NCBI GenBank assembly: GCA_900661335.1
Contig: CAACVY010000024.1
Span: forward strand, 1 to 38,545
DNA from: an uncultured bacterium
GTDB taxonomy: Bacteria; Verrucomicrobiota; Kiritimatiellia; PWTM01
Length of the DNA: 38,545 bases
Direction of reading: 5' to 3'
A program made the position numbers and the translations under genes. A model generated the notes under the pieces. It was not told where the DNA came from. It searched no databases and saw only the letters and a program-made list of their open reading frames with translations. Below are positions 27,319 through 36,565 of this stretch, piece after piece (positions within the stretch are counted from its first letter, which is position 1; the number at the start of each line of letters is the position of its first letter).

Positions 27319-28748
27319 CGCACAGCCCCTTTCTTCGAACCCGCCGGCGCGTCGGACCTCGCACGAGTTGCGGCGGCATGTTCTTGCGCAGCCTTGAGTT
27401 CGTCCGGTGATTCGGGCACCTCGCCGAGGTCTTTTGTCTCGCGCATCCATTGCTCCAGCACGGCGCGCAACCGTTCCAACGCGGCGCGATGCTGTGGATC
27501 GGTGGAAGTAGCCAAATTCTGAGTTTCCCATGGATCGGTTTCGAGATCGTAAAGTTCCTCCGGCGGCATGCGTGGTGCGCACAACGCCGCGGAGGCCGGG
27601 GGGAGTTCCCCGCGCGCATAAAGCTCTTTCAGCAGGTTCCAAACCGGATATTGCCGCTCTTTGTACGCGTTCGGGGCAAGCAATGGGACCTCTGGGGTGA
27701 AGTTGCGGATGTAACGGTACCGGCGATCGCGAACCGTTCGGATTCGCATCACCGTTTCGTCGCACCGATCACGGTGGCCGAAGACATACTCACGCGGCGG
27801 GTCTGCGTGAGGGCCCAAGAACACCTGGCCCTGCATCGCCGGAGGCTTCGGCACGCCCGCGATGGCTAGGGTCGTGGCGGCGAGATCAATCCCATGGATC
27901 AGACGGTCATCCACGGTGCCCGGCTTGAAGCCCTCGGGTGGGGGCAACGCGCGCGCCCAGCGGATGATCAGCGGCACGTGGAGCCCTTCTTCGTAACAGA
28001 ATTGCTTACCGCGCACATGCGCCTCGCCGTTGTCGGCGAAGAAGATCACCACGGTACGCTCCGCGAAGCCATCGGCCTCGAGGGCCGCCAGCACCCGACC
28101 GACTTTACGGTCCAACTCGCTCACGGAGTCCAGGTACCGGGCCCAGTCCTCGCGCACCACCGGGTGATCGGGATAGTAGGGTGGGAGTTCAACCTTCGCG
28201 GGATCGGCCCGCGAGGGGGCGCGAAATGGACGGTGCGTTTCGGAAAAGTTCACCTGTGCGTAGAACGGCGAGTGCGTGCGCAGATCGGACCAGCGGTCGG
28301 AGTCGAAGGGACGCCCCTCGTAGAAGAAATTCCAATCGGTCTTGCCCGTTCCTCGAAAACCACACGACTCGGGCAACGTGACGACATTGGCAGTAAAGTA
28401 CCCGGCGTCGCGCAGCCAGTCCGTCAACACTCGCACGCCGTTCGGGAGCCGGTAGCCGTCCGTGCGGTGCGACCGGTGGTTATGTGCCCCGATGGTCGTG
28501 GCATACATGCCGGTCATGAACGCAGAACGACTGGGGGAACATACGTGGCCATTGTAGAAATGAGTGAATCGCACTCCTTCGGCGGCAAGGCGGTCGAGGT
28601 TCGGGGTCTCCACCTCACGCGTGCCATAACAACCGAGGTGCGGCCCCATGTCCTCGGCGATCAACCAGAGAATATTCGGCCGCTCCGCTCCTCGCGCAAG
28701 CACCACTCCCATCCATGCGGTCATCGCAATGCTGCGCCACCGACTCAT
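27315..28748 (-). CDS. Secreted sulfatase (heparan-N-sulfatase-like, S1 family)
   Basis: A 477-residue type I sulfatase that removes sulfate esters or sulfamates. It has a short signal peptide, then RPNILWLIAEDMGPHLGCYG with metal-binding acidic residues. The active-site motif CSPSR begins at Cys70, which is converted to formylglycine by a maturase. Further marks are YATTIGAHNHRSHR, FFADNGEAHVRGK and EELYDLETDPWETQNL. AED plus LGCYG and GAHNHR recall the sulfoglucosamine sulfohydrolase branch, so N-sulfated glucosamine is a possible substrate, but this is inference. The start at 28748 has GGAAGGAG upstream; the much longer upstream reading is not supported. It is the first gene of a two-gene operon with MocA. 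Confidence 0.9.
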   Translation of the reverse strand: MSRWRSIAMTAWMGVVLARGAERPNILWLIAEDMGPHLGCYGTREVETPNLDRLAAEGVRFTHFYNGHVCSPSRSAFMTGMYATTIGAHNHRSHRTDGYRLPNGVRVLTDWLRDAGYFTANVVTLPESCGFRGTGKTDWNFFYEGRPFDSDRWSDLRTHSPFYAQVNFSETHRPFRAPSRADPAKVELPPYYPDHPVVREDWARYLDSVSELDRKVGRVLAALEADGFAERTVVIFFADNGEAHVRGKQFCYEEGLHVPLIIRWARALPPPEGFKPGTVDDRLIHGIDLAATTLAIAGVPKPPAMQGQVFLGPHADPPREYVFGHRDRCDETVMRIRTVRDRRYRYIRNFTPEVPLLAPNAYKERQYPVWNLLKELYARGELPPASAALCAPRMPPEELYDLETDPWETQNLATSTDPQHRAALERLRAVLEQWMRETKDLGEVPESPDELKAAQEHAAATRARSDAPAGSKKGAVR

Positions 28749-28982
28749 CGCGGTCGCTCCTTCCTTATCCGGCCAGGCAGGTGAACCAGACTCGGGCATA
28801 CAACGAAGTGCCGCCCCTTTTATTGTCCCCGTGCGCATCCTCGACGCTTGGAAAACCTCTCCATGAAGCCATTCCCCATCGAGGCGCGACCCCAGCGGCC
28901 GGGCGCCATCGTAGCGTACGCATGGCTGGCCCCAACATTCGATGAGTTGCCTTTTCACAACGGTGTGGACATATTGAGCGTC

Positions 28983-29357
28983 ATGGGACGAGATGACTGG
29001 ATCGCTGGGGAACCTGGACGGGGTGCGACATTGCGTGTTCATGTCGTGCCAGGAGCTTCACGATCCGCATGGGCAGGATGGCATGGCACGTGTCCCAAAG
29101 TGCGCCTCGCAGCCCGGCCCGAGCGTGGAGATGCCAACCGGGAACTCCAACGTTTTCTTGCGGAGGAGTTCGGGGTCCCGCCAGTCCGCATCGAGCTGCT
29201 GCGCGGAACGGCGTCGCGAGATAAAGACATTCGGATTGTAGGAACCGCACCCGAAGAGGTTCGGCGTCGCGTTCTGAGGGCGGTGGGGCCCGAACCTTTC
29301 GCGAACCGACCCGGAAGTTCGGTCCTCCCCGCAGGCAACCTGAGGAGTCCCGGCTGA
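28983..29357 (+). CDS. DUF167 / YggU family protein
   Basis: About 124 residues. The DUF167 core is plain: GATLRVHVVPGASRSAWAGW, then KVRLAARPERGDANREL and FLAEEFGVPPVRIELLRG, ending DKDIRIVG. The family is small and conserved, with unknown function. I start at the ATG at 28983 because MGRDDW precedes the core at the usual distance; an in-frame ATG upstream at 28863 is possible but adds a non-family stretch. The stop overlaps the start of the sugar-kinase gene (TGATG), and GAGGAG for that gene lies inside this one, so the two form a coupled pair. Confidence 0.8.
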   Translation: MGRDDWIAGEPGRGATLRVHVVPGASRSAWAGWHGTCPKVRLAARPERGDANRELQRFLAEEFGVPPVRIELLRGTASRDKDIRIVGTAPEEVRRRVLRAVGPEPFANRPGSSVLPAGNLRSPG

Positions 29358-30466
29358 TGGACCTCGCTTCTACGGCTCGTCAATTCGCGCGCGAAGGCCG
29401 CCTGGTGACCGTGTACCCAACAGGCAACGGCAACGTCAACGAGACGTACATCGCAGTGTTCCGCACCACCTACGACGAACACCGCATCGTCCTGCAGCGC
29501 ATCAATCGGCATGTATTCCGACGTCCAGAGATCCTGATGGAGAACCTGCGTCGCGTCACGGCCCATATCCACCGCCGACTGCTGGAGGAAGCAGACCAGG
29601 CCGATCGCATCTGGCAGTTACCGGCCATCGTTCCTTGCCGGGACGGGAAGGACTGGTTCATAGACGATGAAGGGAATTTTTGGCGCGCATTGACGCTGAT
29701 TGATTCCGCACGGGCCTACGAGACGGCGCAGACGACGGAGCACGCGTACGAAGTCGGAAGCGTCTTGGGAAACTTTCACCGCTTGCTTTCGGACATGGAC
29801 GCGGCGGCCATCACCCACCCATTGCCGGGGTTCCACGTCACTCCGCGCTACTTGGAGATGTACGACGAAACCTGCCGTACCGAGCGCGCCCAGCGATTGC
29901 TGGAGAATTCCGTGGAGGCCCAGCGATTGGCCCGGTTTGTCGAGGAGCGCCGCGACTTTGCCAACTGTCTTCAGCGTGCGCTCGACCGAGGCGAGCTGAA
30001 GCTGCGGATGATCCACGGCGACCCGAAGGTCAACAACATCCTCATTGACGAGTACACGGCCAAGGGCACGGCCATCATTGACCTCGACACCGTCGGCCCC
30101 GGCCTCATCCATTACGATTTCGGCGACGCGCTCCGGTCCATCGCCAACCCCGCCGGCGAAGAGGTAGAAAAACTCTCACGGGTGGATTTCTCCATGGAGC
30201 TGTGCGAGGGATTCTGCCGCGGCTACATTCGGTTCGCAGGCGACATGCTCACCGACGCGGATCGCGCATACTTCTACGACTCGATTCGCTTGCTGGCCTT
30301 CGAACTCGGGCTTCGGTTTTTCCAGGACTACTTGGCCGGCAACCAGTACTTCCGCGTGAGGTTTCCAGAGCAAAACCTCAACCGTGCGCGCGTGCAGTTC
30401 CGCATGTGCGAAATCATCGAAGCGCGCGAGAAAGCGATCCGGAAAATTCTCGCCGACTGCGTCTAG
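29357..30466 (+). CDS. APH-fold sugar kinase, NahK (N-acetylhexosamine 1-kinase)-like
   Basis: A 369-residue phosphotransferase of the aminoglycoside-phosphotransferase fold. The N-terminal lobe has GNGNVNETY and RIVLQRINRHVFRRPEILMENL, the region by which NahK-type kinases are recognised. The catalytic loop is HGDPKVNNILID near residue 220, followed by the metal-binding IDLDTVGPGL. The NahK family phosphorylates N-acetylhexosamines at C1 in the cytoplasm, feeding sugar-nucleotide or salvage pathways; aminoglycoside resistance is unlikely. GAGGAG lies about 9 bases ahead of the ATG. Proximity to a sulfatase and glycosidases suits use of amino sugars. No pyrophosphorylase partner is seen in the window. 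Confidence 0.85.
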   Translation: MDLASTARQFAREGRLVTVYPTGNGNVNETYIAVFRTTYDEHRIVLQRINRHVFRRPEILMENLRRVTAHIHRRLLEEADQADRIWQLPAIVPCRDGKDWFIDDEGNFWRALTLIDSARAYETAQTTEHAYEVGSVLGNFHRLLSDMDAAAITHPLPGFHVTPRYLEMYDETCRTERAQRLLENSVEAQRLARFVEERRDFANCLQRALDRGELKLRMIHGDPKVNNILIDEYTAKGTAIIDLDTVGPGLIHYDFGDALRSIANPAGEEVEKLSRVDFSMELCEGFCRGYIRFAGDMLTDADRAYFYDSIRLLAFELGLRFFQDYLAGNQYFRVRFPEQNLNRARVQFRMCEIIEAREKAIRKILADCV

Positions 30467-30640
30467 CCCCCGACCGCTCTTCGCCCGCGCATCCGATCGA
30501 CCACGCCCACCGCCGAGTCCCACGCGGCCCCACACCGCAGGCGCCGTTCGCCCTGCATCCCTTTGGATACAACCGCGTGGTTCAGTTGCGAGATCGCCAC
30601 GCGGTGACTCGAACCCCAAGGCCGGAGAGACCGAACCAGC

Positions 30641-31297
30641 TTATGCCCCGAGATTCTCCACCGCCCAGGACCACAGCGGGAGTTGTTTAAGCCCCTCGAC
30701 CACCGGCACGCCGGCCGTTTCGAGCCGGCGGCGGCTTTGGTGGCCCGCCAACACCAACCAGCACACAGCGCCGAGTCGGCGAGCCATCTCCGCGTCGTGA
30801 AGAGTATCGCCGATCACCCAGATCTCGGACGGACGACGGCCGTGGTTTCGGAACCATTCGAGGGCGAGCGGGATTTTTCCGTACGCGTAGACATCGCTTG
30901 CGCCCAGCACAGTGGAAAACAAGTGACGGATCCCGAAATGGTCCAACAACGACCGCAGGGAATCTCGCTGGTACGCAGAAATGAGCACCTGGTCCACGCC
31001 ACGGCGGCCAAGCCCCTCCAGCAATTCCCGAGCGCCCGCGCGTAACGCACACTCATAGCGGCGCGCCTCGTACAAGCGGATAAATTCAGCGCCGATGCGC
31101 TCAAAGGGTTCACGCTCCAGGTCGATCCCGAGCTGCTCGTAGTAGCGGCGCACTGGAAAGTCGAACGATTCTGCGTACTGTTCGGCGGTCAGTCCCGGGA
31201 GCCCCCGCTCGCGCAACATGCCGTCCATGATATCCACGCACAACCCGGCGTCATCGAACAGGGTCCCATTCCAGTCCCAAACCACACATCGTGGCAT
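30641..31297 (-). CDS. HAD-superfamily phosphatase (phosphoglycolate-phosphatase-like)
   Basis: About 218 residues with a HAD fold and a helical cap. Motif I is VVWDWNGTLFDD, with nucleophile Asp8; the usual second Asp of DxD is Asn here. Motif II is VLISAYQRDS, and the motif III lysine is in YGKIP. Motif IV is IWVIGDTLHDAEMA. These support phosphatase-type chemistry on a small phosphorylated metabolite. An ATG at 31312 is an equally possible start. The gene is convergent with the kinase gene, with about 175 bases between the stops that hold no gene. Confidence 0.85.
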   Translation of the reverse strand: MPRCVVWDWNGTLFDDAGLCVDIMDGMLRERGLPGLTAEQYAESFDFPVRRYYEQLGIDLEREPFERIGAEFIRLYEARRYECALRAGARELLEGLGRRGVDQVLISAYQRDSLRSLLDHFGIRHLFSTVLGASDVYAYGKIPLALEWFRNHGRRPSEIWVIGDTLHDAEMARRLGAVCWLVLAGHQSRRRLETAGVPVVEGLKQLPLWSWAVENLGA

Positions 31298-32349
31298 CGA
31301 ATAGGCTCTCATTGTGGCCCACTCAAACAAGAATCACTAAGTAGAGGCGCACACGCAACTCTGAATTGCTCCTCGGCGGAATCGACACTGGGGCCATCAA
31401 AGGAACTCTCAACCAACGCGTCTCATCCGGTACAGAATGCAACAGCGTGACGAAGCATTCACCGCGTAGAAAGGACGCTGAATATGCTGTGCACGTCGCC
31501 AGTGCAGTGTCTTCAGCTGTCAGCTAACATGCTTGTTTGGGCAAGGCATCACCCCCAAAGTGCGTCACACGGCGACTCCTAGGTGCCGGACAAATAGGTC
31601 CAATTCGCGGCAGGTTGCTTCGGCGCCTGGTATTGCGGATCGCCTAGTTGTGGCTCGCTCAAACCGCGGGCCACATGGCGGAAAGAAACCAACTCAACTC
31701 ACCGGCTTCGGCAGAACTTCAAGCATTGCCCGGCTGTACCGCAGAACTTGCATATATTTGTCACAGCTCCAAGCCGCGCTTCGGTCGCACGTGGCAGCTT
31801 ATCGAGTCTTAAAGGCGGTCCCACACTTGGACGGTGCCCACACCCGCAACCAGGAACACTTGTATGCAGTTCGAGCGCCTGCAACTACACAGGATTCCTC
31901 AAGGCTTCACCTAGTTGAGTGGCATCGTGCTACCGATGTCAATTCTTTGTCGAGATATCATCCACCACAAAACCTATGGTGCCGCGTGAGGTTTCGGGAG
32001 TTCAAAACCCGTTCTGTTACTTCAAGCCTTGTTGGTGGCGTTCAGTCGACTGCGGACCGGTGGTCCGAGCGTTCGTGGCATGTGGCAGTTGCACGTACGA
32101 ACGATCCGCCTTATTATACCGCCCAGGGTAGTCGTTGTGCGACTAGGGCATCCAAAAACGCTACACGACTCCATCGAGTTTGCCGGTGCGCGGGCGGCGC
32201 TGGCTGAGCCAACCCCACCAGCGGTTGCAAGATTTGGACCTGTCATTCTTGTAGCGCAACCGAAGGGGCCGTATGTTAAAGCTTTTCGGATTGTGCAATC
32301 ACTCAAACATTTGTGCTACGGCCATCCAATGTTCCGCGGAAAGCCAGCA
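31298..32349. other. Non-coding or decayed stretch of about 1 kb
   Basis: No gene can be supported. Long open readings exist at 31533-32207 (+) and upstream of 32350, but they lack start signals and family resemblance. The sequence is visibly less GC-rich than the flanking genes. It may hold decayed genes or the promoter region of the DUF4832 gene. Confidence 0.4.
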
Positions 32350-34590
32350 ATGTCCAGACGGCCTTGCCTCATGAGTAACGCAAGACTCGAGCGGTCGAAG
32401 AACCAAGTGCGTTGTGGTCTACACGCCCAGCGCCACCAAAATATCTCACTGGACCGTAAGACTCACTGTTTTAATATACGTGGCCTAGCCTTGGGATGGT
32501 TGTGGCTGCTTTATCAATCATGCGTGATCTCTTCGGGCAAGGCTGCCTCTCTTGATTATGGCTGGACGGCTTTCGAACCGACACCCGCCATCGTCGACAA
32601 TCCGCTCAAAGGGCTGGTTCCGTATGAGGGAGGGGCACCTGATTTTCCGCACACGCTCGAATTCCAGTACTTCGCGCTTCGACAAATTATGACCAATCAG
32701 GCAGCGTTCGACTGGAGGCCTATTGATCGGTTTCTCTCGAACGTTCAGGCTCGTGGCTGTCAGGGAATCTTCCGTATATGGTTAGAGTACCCGGGCAAGC
32801 CCACAGGAGTTCCTTCGTGGTTACTGAACCGAGGTGTCCGGATCACCGTTTGGACGGAAGGTACGACAACAAATTTCACGCCGGACTATGGGAACGCCAC
32901 GCTTCGAAGCGCCATCACTTCGACCATCTACGCACTTGCCCATCGATATGACCTGGACCCTCGAGTCGCATTCATCGAGGCTGGTTTTCTCGGTAAATGG
33001 GGAGAATGGCACACGTATCCGCGAAGAGACCTTTGGGCGTCGAAGGAAGTTCAAACCGAAGTGATGAACGCGTACGAGAAAGCATTTAGCCGCGTGCCCA
33101 TCCTCTTACGCTATCCCGCAGGTAGCAATGACGTTTATTATGCCGCTAATCACTTGCGTTCCTTTGGATATCATGACGACTCTTTCGCATATGCGACCCG
33201 AGAGACAGGAAATCCGAACGACAATTGGTTTTTCATGGCCAAGATGAAAGCGGCTGGCGTCGAGGCGTTGACAAAATGGATGACGTTGCCAATAGGCGGA
33301 GAAATAAGGCCAGAGGTTTGGATGGTAGTATGGGATGATCCCCCTGGTACCCCTCCAGGACAAGATTTTTTCGCGTGTGTGGAAGACACGCATGCGACCT
33401 ACATGAGAGACGGCAGTATTTCCCAGCCTTTAAGTTCCAAACAGCGAGAACGTGCCATGGACGGGGCACGACGTTTAGGCTACGACTTTTGTGTCACAAG
33501 CGCGCGGTTGTGGAAAACTGCGGCAAACGCTTGGGGGGCGCAAATTGAAGTCCGCAATCGTGGAGTGGCACCTTTCTATATGGATTGGCCGATGCAGGTA
33601 GCCTTGTTGGCCAGTAATCGGCAGGTGATAACCAAATGGATGCCGACTGGTTGGTCATTACGCGGAATTTTACCCGGACAAACACGTCGATTCGAGACCA
33701 TAGCGCCTGTGTCTGTCTCGACTGCTGTCGCATATGTGGCGCTACGAGTCCCTAATCCCATGGCAGGTGGACGACCCATCAAGTTCGCCAATTACGCCCA
33801 ACAGCACGATACAGAGGCATGGTTCATCTTAGGACCTGGCGCGAATTTGTCTGTGGGCCTTGACAGCCCTTCGACTGCAATCGCTGGGTATGGTTATCGA
33901 TATGTGATCGGGTGTACCAATCACGGACCTCTAACGGCGACCTCACCGATCATCACCAATTTGTTACCTTCTTTCAGCACGTTGCGTACCGTGTTCGTGA
34001 GTCAAGGCACCTGGGCAACCAACCGGAACCTGCTCCTCTGGTGGCCCGGAGGGATAGTCGCAAAATCTTCAGTCCATGCTACCGTGACAGTCATGTTTGC
34101 CATAACCGCGGGCGGCAGCGTCACCAACCACATTTGTGGAGCCCCCCGCGAGCCAGACCCTTGGCCCTCGGATAACGCCAAGACAGTACTGGTGCAGGTC
34201 CGGGCTGATCAAGACCGTGACGGTATACCCGATGATTGGGAACAATACCACTTTGGTCACGTGACAAATTGTGCACCCCACGCGGACCGCGACGGCGATG
34301 GAATGTCAAATCTTCAAGAGTTTTTGGCGGGGACGGATCCTCTCAGTCAAGCCTCAAGCCTACGGATTCGTGCGCAGATGAACAAGCAGTCGTTACAGCT
34401 TATGTGGCCAGCAGTTTCTGGGCGCACATATCAAGTGCAATTTGCTGAGACCTTGTCGGTCCCGTGGCGGGACCTCCCATCTGCCTTTTATTCGGCCACG
34501 CCCAGTTCATCACTTGCAACGTTGTGGTTCAACTGTCCATCCTCTGGTTTTTACCGCCTTCGTTTAATGGTGCCGACCGTAGGTGATTGA
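32350..34590 (+). CDS. Secreted DUF4832 protein with calcium-binding repeats and C-terminal domain
   Basis: About 746 residues if started at 32350 (GCGGAAAG upstream); ATGs at 32329 and 32371 are alternatives. A signal-like segment (LALGWLWLLYQSCVISSG) precedes LDYGWTAFEPTP and NPLKGLVPYEGG. Next come a TIM-barrel-like region (FEAGFLGKWGEWHTYPR is typical, read here as VAFIEAGFLGKWGEW) and a beta-sandwich with NRGVAPFYMDWP, as in DUF4832/DUF4874 proteins. Then comes a DUF11-like segment (GYGYRYVIGCTNHGP). Thrombospondin-3-like calcium repeats follow (DQDRDGIPDDWE, DRDGDGMSNLQEF), and a verrucomicrobial C-terminal module (RTYQVQFAETLSVPWRDLP) ends it. Function is unknown; cell-surface glycan processing is a guess. 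Base composition is lower in GC than elsewhere. Confidence 0.8.
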   Translation: MSRRPCLMSNARLERSKNQVRCGLHAQRHQNISLDRKTHCFNIRGLALGWLWLLYQSCVISSGKAASLDYGWTAFEPTPAIVDNPLKGLVPYEGGAPDFPHTLEFQYFALRQIMTNQAAFDWRPIDRFLSNVQARGCQGIFRIWLEYPGKPTGVPSWLLNRGVRITVWTEGTTTNFTPDYGNATLRSAITSTIYALAHRYDLDPRVAFIEAGFLGKWGEWHTYPRRDLWASKEVQTEVMNAYEKAFSRVPILLRYPAGSNDVYYAANHLRSFGYHDDSFAYATRETGNPNDNWFFMAKMKAAGVEALTKWMTLPIGGEIRPEVWMVVWDDPPGTPPGQDFFACVEDTHATYMRDGSISQPLSSKQRERAMDGARRLGYDFCVTSARLWKTAANAWGAQIEVRNRGVAPFYMDWPMQVALLASNRQVITKWMPTGWSLRGILPGQTRRFETIAPVSVSTAVAYVALRVPNPMAGGRPIKFANYAQQHDTEAWFILGPGANLSVGLDSPSTAIAGYGYRYVIGCTNHGPLTATSPIITNLLPSFSTLRTVFVSQGTWATNRNLLLWWPGGIVAKSSVHATVTVMFAITAGGSVTNHICGAPREPDPWPSDNAKTVLVQVRADQDRDGIPDDWEQYHFGHVTNCAPHADRDGDGMSNLQEFLAGTDPLSQASSLRIRAQMNKQSLQLMWPAVSGRTYQVQFAETLSVPWRDLPSAFYSATPSSSLATLWFNCPSSGFYRLRLMVPTVGD

Positions 34591-35433
34591 TCGGTCCGGA
34601 CCATCCTCATATCCATTCAACCCATGGTCGGACAACCTTTACAAACTGTCGCCCTTAAACCAGATGCCAGCCGGGCCTTAAGATGCTTGTATGGTGCGGT
34701 GGACCCCATTTTTGAACCATGGGTGAGGGAAAGATAGTTATGGCTCCGATTCTCCCGAAAGGCTTTCTTTTCCTGTGGAGAGGGTGGTGGAGATAGTGGG
34801 ATGGTGGTGCCAGGCACCTTGGGAGAGTGCGCGTAACTCTTTCGGCGTGAATGGGATACGGGCCTTTTCGAATGGCGAATTTCCGGGGATTGTGGCGGAC
34901 CGCTGTGTGACCCGATCAATCAAAACGCTTCGCAACTGCCTTGGAACTTCCGGCGAGGACGTTGTCCCGTCCAACGGCCACGAGCGCCTTGGCCGGAGAC
35001 CACGTCCTAAGCAATCCGCTCATTGCCGCACGACCGAGTGCGTACGGTATGGGATCGCGGGGTTCCAGACTCGGCCCCATGCTCATGTGAAGGTCTCCCG
35101 CGCCCCGAACCTGTCCCAGCCACCTACCAAGCGTGGTGAGCGTCCGTACCGGTTAGTGCGAGACGTCACTTTTGCACACCAAAGCCCTTGTTGCGGCTGA
35201 GAACTCGCCTGTTCACCCGACAGGCGGATCAAACAAGTGTGCCTCGAAGCACTGGGATTGGCCAACTGGCTAGGGCATTTATCTGCCACTACAACTCAAA
35301 TCCGACACACTGCGCAATGGGGTCGGCATCGGTTCCCGTGGGGTCTACATTTTTGAATGTCGTGCCCGTTTGAGGCCTTGCTGCCACGACCGGTGCTTGC
35401 ACATCGATATGACTCGAGCCGAGGAGTGTGTCC
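34591..35433. other. Gene-poor stretch with a palindromic repeat
   Basis: No supportable gene. Open readings on both strands (34775-35200 +, 34738-34974 -) overlap and match no family known to me. The stretch holds the palindrome GGTGCCAGGCACC at 34806-34818, shared with the gene-poor stretch near 10.1 kb. It ends with a GAGGAG ribosome site at 35421-35426 for the broken gene that follows. Confidence 0.45.
34806..34818. repeat. GGTGCC-A-GGCACC palindrome
   Basis: A perfect 6+1+6 inverted repeat, identical over 12 bases to the element at 10074-10086 read on the opposite strand, with two further T residues in common beyond it (positions 34819-34820). Both copies lie in long intergenic stretches. 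It looks like a dispersed REP-type element. Confidence 0.55.
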
Positions 35434-36486
35434 ATGAGGCTTGGCATGTCCCCGCACCCGCATAGAAGGTTGCCCAGCGGCGGAATTCACGGAATCCTTC
35501 CAGCGTTTGTGCTCGCAACGGCGTTGCAGATGATGGGCGCGGACTTGAGTAGCGCTATGCGAGCTGGGGATTGGGTCCTCCTTTGGAAGGACGATTTCAA
35601 CTCTGGAACATTGGACCCATCACGGTGGCGGGCTACGCAAGAGTCCGCATGGCGAACTGGGAATATCCGGATCGCTGAGGGGGTGGCTCTGGTTGAAAGC
35701 ATCCGTTGAAGACGGGCGACGGTTGGGTGGAGAAGTTCGCACCGAGAAAAGCCTCCCAACCACAATTTCCGTTGTGCCAAATCCGGCCACCGGTCCGCGT
35801 CGAAATCCGCTCCAAACCCATCACAAAACCAGGGTCATATTTTGCCCTCCGGCTCTTCCAGCCCAATGGAACCGCGAGGTATTTGCTGAGCACACATTTG
35901 CGGTGGGCAAGGAGTTTGATCTTTTGGAATGCGCCGGCGGGGAGTGTGTGAAGGATCGTGACATTCAAATCAAGGCTCATATGACGGTACACACTTGGCG
36001 CTGTCCGTAGGGCGCTCGCTTCCTGGCTCGCACCGCAGTGTTCAAGTCAACATTGCCCCGATGATTTCGGTAGGGAATCCTACCCAATGGCAAGAAATTC
36101 GACCGGACTGGCAGAACGAGAACAGGCTGGGAGGGTGCGAAGTCCGTTACTACTGCCGAACTCCTGGACAGGAGTGGGGGGAACCTTGGTTTCGTCTACG
36201 TCCCGAACGCGACTTTTTCCCGGCTGACCATCCGATGAATCAAATCGTGTTCGGCCATGGGAGGCACATAGACATCCTCAAGGCCGTTTGGAACGAGCCA
36301 ATGCATCTTAGTATTGCCGGCTGCTGGATTTCTCAGGAACAACTAGCTTCACGTGGCTCGTGTACATGGGGCGGTCCAACGCCAGATCCCCGCGATTTTC
36401 CAGTCGAGGTTCTGAGTGAGTACGTGCGCGTGTGGGTTCCTGCGGGCGGCGAACGGCTGGGAGGGGGGGGGACACGCGTTGCCTAG
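35434..36486 (+). pseudogene. Broken secreted GH16-like (laminarinase/beta-glucanase fold) gene
   Basis: The gene begins with GAGGAG at 35421-35426, ATG at 35434 and a signal-like segment (ILPAFVLATALQMMGA). It then reads DWVLLWKDDFNSGTLDPSRW, with the length-limited core DDFNSGTLDPSRW typical of GH16-like jelly rolls. A stop at 35707-35709 ends this frame. Sequence continues in a second frame (about 35706-35951) and a third (about 35995-36486), the last closing with DFPVEVLSEYVRVWVP, like the final VDYVRVY strand of GH16 proteins. The catalytic ExDxE motif is not seen. At least two frame disruptions make it a pseudogene unless the sequence has errors. The family call is moderate. Confidence 0.5.
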
Positions 36487-36565
36487 GCACCTTCACCGAC
36501 CCGCGCTCTGCAGGTGCGCTTGAAATGTGCTCGCGGTACGGTTGTCGGATTGGGCGCAGCCTGGT

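Noticed and set aside
29357-30466. Aminoglycoside-resistance kinase
   Set aside because: The fold is shared, but the N-terminal lobe (LQRINRHVF, PEILMEN) fits NahK-type sugar kinases, and the setting is carbohydrate metabolism.
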